NCBI GenBank assembly: GCA_922989275.2
Contig: OV277867.1
Span: forward strand, 3,720,001-3,784,000
DNA length: 64,000 bases
DNA from: Gari tellinella
Lineage: Eukaryota > Mollusca > Bivalvia > Cardiida > Psammobiidae
Direction: 5' to 3'
Of this stretch, positions 61,201 through 64,000 are shown in pieces (position 1 is the stretch's first letter; the number at the start of each line of letters is the position of its first letter). The notes under the pieces are model-generated. The model saw nothing but the letters and a program-made list of their open reading frames with translations, did no database searches and was not told the DNA's origin. A program made the translations under genes and the position numbers.

Positions 61201-63881
61201 TATAGTGTCACGCTGCTCTGTTCTGTAACACAACTGCTTGGTAAGCTTCAACACACCATACCAGTGGCTACAATAGAAATTATTACAACTCAATACAGTG
61301 AAACCCCTCTAAACCGGACATGCATGGGGACAACATAAATGTCCGGTTTAGAGGGGTTTCCAGTTTAGAGGGGTTTTAACCCATAGCTTGTTTCTAGTAT
61401 GGAAGATAGCTGATCACTTAAAGCAGGTTGAAATAAAAGCAGAATGCGCCTTAAGGCGCATTCTGCTTTACTTTCAACCTGCTTTAAGGTAGAATCTGCA
61501 AGAATATAGAAAATATTTCCGATGATACATATTCATGACTTTATTTTCTTCATTAAAGGAATAAATCAAAGGCGTAAAAAGGCATATTTATGGTGCAATG
61601 GGTTAGAATAAAGAAGGGTTGGAAACAGGACCAACGTTGTTGTCTGGTTTAGAGAGAATTCTGGTATTTAGAGGTTCCTGTTTAGAGGGGTTTCACTGTA
61701 GATAAGATCCTTTTATAAAATAGGTGGATATGCAAATAATAAATTAGAGCAAAACTACACGGCTGATTTTCTTACAATCATTGATCCAATAGTATTCAGG
61801 AGTAACTTAAAAGCTTTAAGCTGTAATAAAAGAGACTTGGCTAATGAAAACTAAGTACATGTACTTAAACCTTTAACCAGTAGCCTGTTTCTAGATTCTA
61901 CCAAAATGCCAGAAATGTTCTGAGAACCATAGGTCACTTCAGGGCTGCCATAAGTTGAAATAAAAAATCCTAAGATTTCCAAATTTGCATTTTTCAAGTG
62001 CGATTTTACGAATCGTACCTTTTCCCCATCGCCTGTTTCTAGTTTTGTTGACACGTGGTTGCTTAAAGCAGACTGAAAGTAAAGCAGAATGCGCCTTAAG
62101 GCGCATTCTGCTTTACTTTCAGCCTGCTTTAAGCTACCACATACTAGAAAAAATCCGAAGATTTAGGAAAAATCCGGAGAAATGGCAGCCCTGTCACTTT
62201 CAAAAACAATGACTGTTAGATGAATGTTAGAAAGTGTGACTAGTGAACAGACAGACAGTCAGATAATGTCAAGACTTTGGACTTGTTCATTACTTTATTT
62301 ACCACCAAAATTTATACAGTAAACCCTCTCTATAACAACCACTTAACTGTGTCAATTATTACGTGTTACAGGCAGGTAACTGCTTAAAGCAAAGTGAAAG
62401 TAAAACAGAAAGCTCTTTTAGGGGCTTTCTGTTTCAATTTCATCTTGCTTTAACCAATTACCCCATGTTTCTAGTTTTGAAAATAGGTGACCACTTAAAG
62501 CAGGTTGAAAGTAAAGCAGAATGTGCCTTAAGGCACATTCTGCTTTACTTTCAGCCTGTTTTAACCTACCATCTGCTAGAATATAGATTCATTTTTTATC
62601 ATACATGTTCATAACTGTTTAAAGTGGTACTATTTTCTTCAGTGGAGGAATACATAAGAGGCGATAAAAGGCATATTCATGGGGTAATGGGTTAAGATAT
62701 CACCTATCTTTCATTCATTCAATCAATTATTCTTTCTTTTAGTGGTCGTAATAGAGAGGTTTTACTGTCGTAGGAAACTTGATGGTATTTTACCCAAATT
62801 TAGCACAAATACTGAGCAGTCTCTCCGACTCCTCTGTGGTACACTGTACCATCAGAACTTTCTCTATGTAAGCCTCATGCTTCCACTGGTGTTTATGGGC
62901 AAATGGTCTGAAAGAAAAATAAAACAAAAATCAGTTTAGTAAACATTTCCTCCATAACACAGTGGAGAATCTGTTATTCTTTCCCGTTTAAACGCAAATG
63001 TACGCAAACGCAAAGCAATAAAACATAGAAAAGAACAACTTTTGGACAATTCTGATAATTCTTGTTTATCTAGGTGGCAAACAGCTTGGAGCCTGATCAG
63101 ACGCCAGGTTACCCGGCGTCTGATCTGGCTTCAAACTATTTGCACTGCAAATAATAGTTTTAGCGTAAACGCGTTTATTGGGAAAGAATAACAGATTCTC
63201 CACTGTATTTATCGAAATCGCTTCCACACAACTGTGTTTAACCCTTTCCCCCATAAATACGCCTTTTTACGCCTAGAATTTATTCCTGCACTGAAGACAA
63301 AAGTTCCAATTAATACTGTTATGAATATGCAGCAAAAGAAATGTTTTCTATATCCTAGCAGATGGTAGCTTAAAGCAGGCTGAAAGTAAAGCAGAATGCG
63401 CCTTAAAGCGCAATCTGCTTTACTTTCAGCCTGCTTTATATGGTCATCTAACTTCAAAACTAAAAACAGGCTATTGGGTAATGGGTTAAGTCATGATAAA
63501 AGGGGCCACTCGTGGAGTTACCGTAATATTTTTTAATTTAGCAATTTTTCTTTAAACCCCCCCCCCCCTTAGTTCTTTGTATTGAAAAAATGCTGTCTTC
63601 TATGATATCTGAAAAAGAATTTTCATTAAGGAGCCTTCAACGTTATTTTTAGCCTGCATTCTGCAATCACATGTATCAAAGTCTACCTATTGGTCTTCTA
63701 TCGAGTGAATATAAAATTGACTGTAAATACTGACTGTAATTTATATAAACAAACCAGTACACACCTTGGTTTCCCAGCTGAGTCTATGAGTAGGTCCAAG
63801 CTTTCCTCCTCTGAAAGAAGTTGTTCCAGCCAAACACATCTCACCTCAAAATGATTGAACACACATCTCTCTCTGTCTGCC
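52150..63881 (-). CDS. HPS5: HPS5-type BLOC-2 subunit, 3' half (9 exons), with RING-H2
   Basis: C-terminal part of a homologue of Hermansky-Pudlak syndrome 5 protein, a subunit of BLOC-2 (with HPS3 and HPS6), which directs cargo to lysosome-related organelles. Exons 5' to 3': 63881-63765, 62907-62794, 61267-61155, 60231-59973, 58408-58333, 56938-56858, 55066-54981, 53858-53782, 52205-52150; phases agree throughout. Matches recalled from HPS5: CAKFGHWYGVLKL, DTILHLGDVELIS, STVDEWETLL, LLLVQHLGPDEALGLI and SMLEKVDSYLWSQ. Human HPS5 ends just after that last segment. Here four more exons follow, ending in a complete C-x2-C-x19-C-x-H-x2-H-x2-C-x5-C-x2-C RING-H2 finger like those closing VPS8, VPS18 and VPS41. 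The N-terminal WD40 half must lie beyond the right edge. Confidence 0.82.
52508..52633. repeat. Foldback with TCGCCAAGGCTCGC centre
   Basis: GCTCATTATTTATCATTTTT, AATAAACGAGTTGA..TCAACTCGTTTATT, then AAAAATGATAAATAATGAGC; centre GCTCGCCAAGGCTCGC. Downstream of the HPS5 stop codon. Confidence 0.85.
53075..53326 (-). mobile_element. A-type MITE, head-to-tail with a D element
   Basis: TTAACCCATTACCCCATAAA to TGGGGTAATGGGTTAA; H1 hairpin 53204-53278. Its right TTAA (53323-53326) is also the left TTAA of the next D copy. HPS5 last intron. Confidence 0.87.
53323..53570 (+). mobile_element. D-type MITE
   Basis: TTAACTCTTTCCTCCCTGAA to GGGACTAGGGTTCAAAGG; hairpin with tip GGGCTCCTTTCGGAGCCC. Confidence 0.83.
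53782..53858 (-). CDS. HPS5: HPS5 exon, first half of RING-H2
   Basis: LQCPCCNIALKEPVSHEESG then VLLFRC: zinc ligands C-x2-C and the Cys of C-G-H, which is split by the intron. Acceptor ATAACTTTCAG, donor TGTG|GTACGT, phase 2 to 1. Confidence 0.78.
53880..54588 (-). mobile_element. A-type MITE split by a K element
   Basis: Left half with ACTGAAGAAAATAGTTTGAC and a shortened H1 (GCGCCTTTACTTTCAACCTG); right end GAGGCAATGGGTTAA. The K element is inserted at TTTAA of the right hairpin foot. Confidence 0.75.
54047..54537 (+). mobile_element. K element with tRNA-like module, copy 2
   Basis: AAAGGGACTCGCAACCGGAT to AAATCCGGTTGCGAGCCTCT. tRNA-like part 54350-54403: GTCCGTGGTCGAGGCGGTAA, then GGGTTCGAATCCCACCAG and a T-run. 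About 490 bases, similar throughout to copy 1. Confidence 0.8.
54712..54961 (+). mobile_element. D-type MITE
   Basis: TCAACTCATTTACCCCTG to GGGTTGAATGTGTTAA; hairpin tip GGGCTCCTTAAGGAGCCC, i.e. also a TTAA at the tip. Next to HPS5 exon 54981-55066. Confidence 0.83.
54981..55066 (-). CDS. HPS5: HPS5 exon, C-terminal extension 2
   Basis: TSHLKENGSAEPYIEDPDCH then WGVETRIN; leaves in phase 2. Acceptor ATATATTGCAG, donor AATTT|GTATGT. An acidic linker leading to the zinc finger. Confidence 0.7.
55163..55415 (+). mobile_element. A-type MITE
   Basis: TTAACCCATTACCCCATAGC to GGAGTAATGGGTTAA; H1 hairpin 55211-55284. Preceded by E and A end fragments (55102-55165). Confidence 0.85.
55431..55666 (+). 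mobile_element. C-type MITE
   Basis: CAGTGGAGAATCTGTTATTC and reverse complement, TA target; H2 hairpin 55538-55602. Confidence 0.87.
56290..56560 (+). mobile_element. A-type MITE, joined to a J element
   Basis: TTAACTCAATAGCCTGTTTC to GAGTAATGGGTTAA, eroded H1. Its right TTAA is the left TTAA of the J copy 56557-56771. Confidence 0.75.
56557..56771 (+). mobile_element. J-type MITE
   Basis: TTAACCCTTAGCCCGCCAAA to GGCAGGCTAAGGGGTTAA; nearly the same sequence as 20608-20820 over its full length. Confidence 0.87.
56858..56938 (-). CDS. HPS5: HPS5 exon, C-terminal extension 1
   Basis: LHYLVVKEKEVPDSKPDASL then QDEIQTL, 27 codons in phase 0. The strong acceptor CTTTTCTTACAG starts it at 56938. 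A weak acceptor (TTGTTAAG) would start it at 56917, seven codons later, in the same frame. Donor TTG|GTATGT. A 36-base minisatellite made of copies of the strong acceptor lies directly upstream. Confidence 0.65.
56939..57326 (-). repeat. 36-base minisatellite of splice acceptors
   Basis: About ten units. On the minus strand each reads ACTTTTCTTACAGTTAC plus AATATTTTCAGACATTATT: a copy of the acceptor and first bases of HPS5 exon 56858-56938. Being 36 long it stays open in both strands, which makes spurious 177- and 197-codon frames. Confidence 0.92.
57435..57679 (+). mobile_element. G-type MITE
   Basis: GGGCCCGTTTCATAAAAC to TTTTATGAAACTGGTCC; hairpin AATCCTGTCTTGTGACATCT. Confidence 0.85.
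58160..58322 (+). repeat. TATTGTTATTGTG microsatellite
   Basis: About 13 units of a 12-base motif (GTTATTGTGTAT), with one GCATTGTGTATTG interruption, directly past the donor of HPS5 exon 58333-58408. Confidence 0.9.
58333..58408 (-). CDS. HPS5: HPS5 exon (last segment shared with human HPS5)
   Basis: VVLHSMLEKVDSYLWSQRPS then TLSPQ, phase 2 to 0. SMLEK-D--LWSQ corresponds to the very end of human HPS5. If the donor (CAG|GTATCA) is not used, translation stops three codons on (58321-58323), giving a human-like short end. The acceptor and the first 19 bases of the exon are repeated many times just upstream (58411-58697). Confidence 0.78.
58411..58697 (-). repeat. Minisatellite of splice acceptors, 32-36 bases
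   Basis: About eight units reading, on the minus strand, TGTTTGTTGTTTTCAG then GGTTGTTTTACACTCTATG: the acceptor and first 19 bases of HPS5 exon 58333-58408. Unit length varies, so upstream acceptors would mostly shift the frame. Confidence 0.9.
59003..59252 (-). mobile_element. A-type MITE
   Basis: TTAACCCTTTCCCCCATAGA to TGGGTAAAGGGTTAA; H1 hairpin 59133-59203 whose tip is GCGCATATGCGC instead of the TTAA form. An A right-half fragment precedes it (58930-59006). Confidence 0.85.
59334..59422. repeat. Inverted GTGGATTA repeats
   Basis: GGTGGATTACCGGAAAATAG, CAGTGGATTATCACTTGGTA and ATCCACTGCAGTGGATTATC form a compact palindromic cluster in an HPS5 intron. Confidence 0.6.
59709..59830. repeat. 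Palindrome, about 54-base arms
   Basis: AATTGTATTTTTTCAGTATA..TATACTGAAAAAAACAATT with GTGAACATCAGAC..GTCTGATGTTCAC inside. Small centre, high arm identity; no known element ends. Confidence 0.85.
59973..60231 (-). CDS. HPS5: HPS5 exon (largest, conserved core)
   Basis: GYLPSTVDEWETLLADYLNL, SLSPDHAYQQIGPATLTTSS, LSLLLVQHLGPDEALGLIDR, LRVPEGTLGPEFYQSCLLAG, MVQKHQ. P-x-T-x-x-E-W-x-x-L-L and L-L-x-x-x-x-G-P-x-x-A match the HPS5 C-terminus. Acceptor TAACACAACAG, donor AGAA|GTAAGT. Confidence 0.85.
60262..60676 (-). mobile_element. A-type MITE split by a C element
   Basis: TTAACCCATTACATGTAC at the left; H1 hairpin 60553-60626 (tip GTGCCATATGGCGC); GGGTAACTGGTTAA at the right. The C copy 60291-60535 sits at a TA, and part of the left half is missing. 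Confidence 0.75.
60291..60535 (+). mobile_element. C-type MITE nested in an A element
   Basis: CAGTGGAGAATCTGTTATTC to AACACATTCTCCACTG with TA on both sides; H2 hairpin 60407-60472. Confidence 0.87.
61155..61267 (-). CDS. HPS5: HPS5 exon
   Basis: GHWYGVLKLTKQLCYRTEQR then DTILHLGDVELISSHNHT. The C-x-x-x-G-x-W-x-G-x-L pattern across the exon border and the I-x-x-L-x-D core are strong HPS5 landmarks. Acceptor CTATTGTAG, donor ACAG|GTCAGT. Confidence 0.8.
61296..61699 (-). mobile_element. H-type MITE carrying an A-type element
   Basis: CAGTGAAACCCCTCTAAACC to AGGGGTTTCACTG. The A copy (61376-61606, H1 hairpin 61417-61489) abuts TAAAGAAGGGTTGGAA, the same junction as in 11696-12070. Confidence 0.8.
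61940..62193 (+). mobile_element. B-type MITE
   Basis: CAGGGCTGCCATAAGTTG to GAAATGGCAGCCCTG; flanks share TCACTT; H1 hairpin 62062-62134 with tip GCGCCTTAAGGCGC. Confidence 0.88.
62317..62768 (+). mobile_element. E-type MITE with an A element at its hairpin foot
   Basis: CAGTAAACCCTCTCTATAAC to GTAATAGAGAGGTTTTACTG; the A copy 62450-62695 is inserted at TTAA of the right hairpin foot (CTTGCTTTAA..TTAAGATATC). Confidence 0.85.
62450..62695 (+). mobile_element. A-type MITE nested at an E hairpin foot
   Basis: TTAACCAATTACCCCATG to TGGGGTAATGGGTTAA; H1 hairpin 62492-62565 with tip GTGCCTTAAGGCAC. Confidence 0.86.
62794..62907 (-). CDS. HPS5: HPS5 exon
   Basis: RPFAHKHQWKHEAYIEKVLM then VQCTTEESERLLSICAKF. 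Acceptor TTTCTTTCAG, donor TTTGG|GTAAAA, phase 2 to 2. G-K-P-R-P-x-x-H joins across the exon border as in HPS5. Confidence 0.75.
62960..63205 (+). mobile_element. C-type MITE
   Basis: CAGTGGAGAATCTGTTATTC and reverse complement, H2 hairpin 63077-63141. Confidence 0.87.
63238..63489 (-). mobile_element. A-type MITE
   Basis: TTAACCCTTTCCCCCATAAA to TTGGGTAATGGGTTAA; H1 hairpin 63366-63437. Confidence 0.86.
63765..63881 (-). CDS. HPS5: HPS5 exon (first in window)
   Basis: ADRERCVFNHFEVRCVWLEQ then LLSEEESLDLLIDSAGKP. Acceptor ATATAAACAG, donor CCAAG|GTGTGT; enters in phase 2. Helical-repeat region (alpha-solenoid) upstream of the conserved C-terminal block. Confidence 0.72.
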
Positions 63882-63934
63882 CTGTTTATATACCACAAAA
63901 CAAACACATTGTATACAGGCAGACCAATGGGGCA

Positions 63935-64000
63935 TTAACTCATTCACCCCTGAAACTTTTAATTGACAATTCCAATTTCAAAATAAATCTAGCCCATTTT
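63935..64000 (+). mobile_element. D-type MITE, cut by the window edge
   Basis: TTAACTCATTCACCCCTGAA and the first 66 bases of a D copy. Confidence 0.75.

Overview
This window looks like nuclear DNA of a bivalve mollusc; the species cannot be named. The sequence is AT-rich, genes are spread over small spliced exons in a sea of repeats, and several repeats are types I associate with bivalve genomes: a SINE with a GTCG..ATATGAC 3' core and an AATCAA tail, and decayed arrays around AAGGGCAGATAACTC, AAAGGGAGATAATTC and TGACCTAGTTTTTGACC. No bacterial, organellar, viral or CRISPR feature was seen.

Three protein genes could be assembled exon by exon, using reading frame, splice phase and family resemblance. 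(1) 913-10208 (+): a monocarboxylate-transporter-like (SLC16/MFS) gene of 7 exons. (2) 41694-19147 (-): an ARHGEF39-type Rho guanine nucleotide exchange factor of at least 12 exons, with a DH domain, a PH domain, an acidic tail and a C-terminal farnesylation box, Cys-Ser-Ile-Met. Its 5' exon was not found. (3) Beyond the right edge to 52150 (-): the 3' half (9 exons) of an HPS5-type BLOC-2 subunit, which continues past the place where human HPS5 ends into a perfect RING-H2 finger. The three genes have no evident shared pathway.

Most of the rest is miniature inverted-repeat elements, each with a long near-perfect hairpin in the middle. Names used below: A (TTAA target, ends CCCATTACCCCATA or CCCTTTCCCCCATA); B (ends CAGGGCTGCCAT); C (TA target, ends CAGTGGAGAA); D (TTAA target, ends CTCATTCACCCCTGAAAC); E (TA target, ends CAGTAAAACCTCTCTATTA); F (ends CAGGGCTCCAGATAAGGG); G (ends GGGCCCGTTTCATAAAAC); H (ends CAGTGAAACCCCTC); J (TTAA target, ends CCCTTAGCCCGCC); K (ends AGGGACTCGCAACCGGAT, with a tRNA-like module). 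The central hairpins fall into three types that cut across these ends: H1 (CTTAAAGCAGG.. or CTTAAAGCAAGG..) in A, B and E; H2 (AAACAG..GATCAGA..) in C, D, J and one G-like copy; H3 (GAATCGTCT..AGACGATTC) in F and G. H1 carries TTAA at its tip and at both feet, and TTAA-targeting elements have repeatedly landed exactly there, giving elements nested up to three deep.

Layout: 1-900 repeats; 0.9-10.5 kb SLC16 gene; 10.5-19 kb gene-free, with two large decayed tandem regions (14.8-17.1 kb); 19.1-41.7 kb RhoGEF gene, with a 1.1 kb minisatellite and a hAT element in introns; 41.7-52.1 kb gene-free repeats; 52.1-64 kb HPS5 gene, two of whose exons are preceded by minisatellites built from copies of their own splice acceptors.
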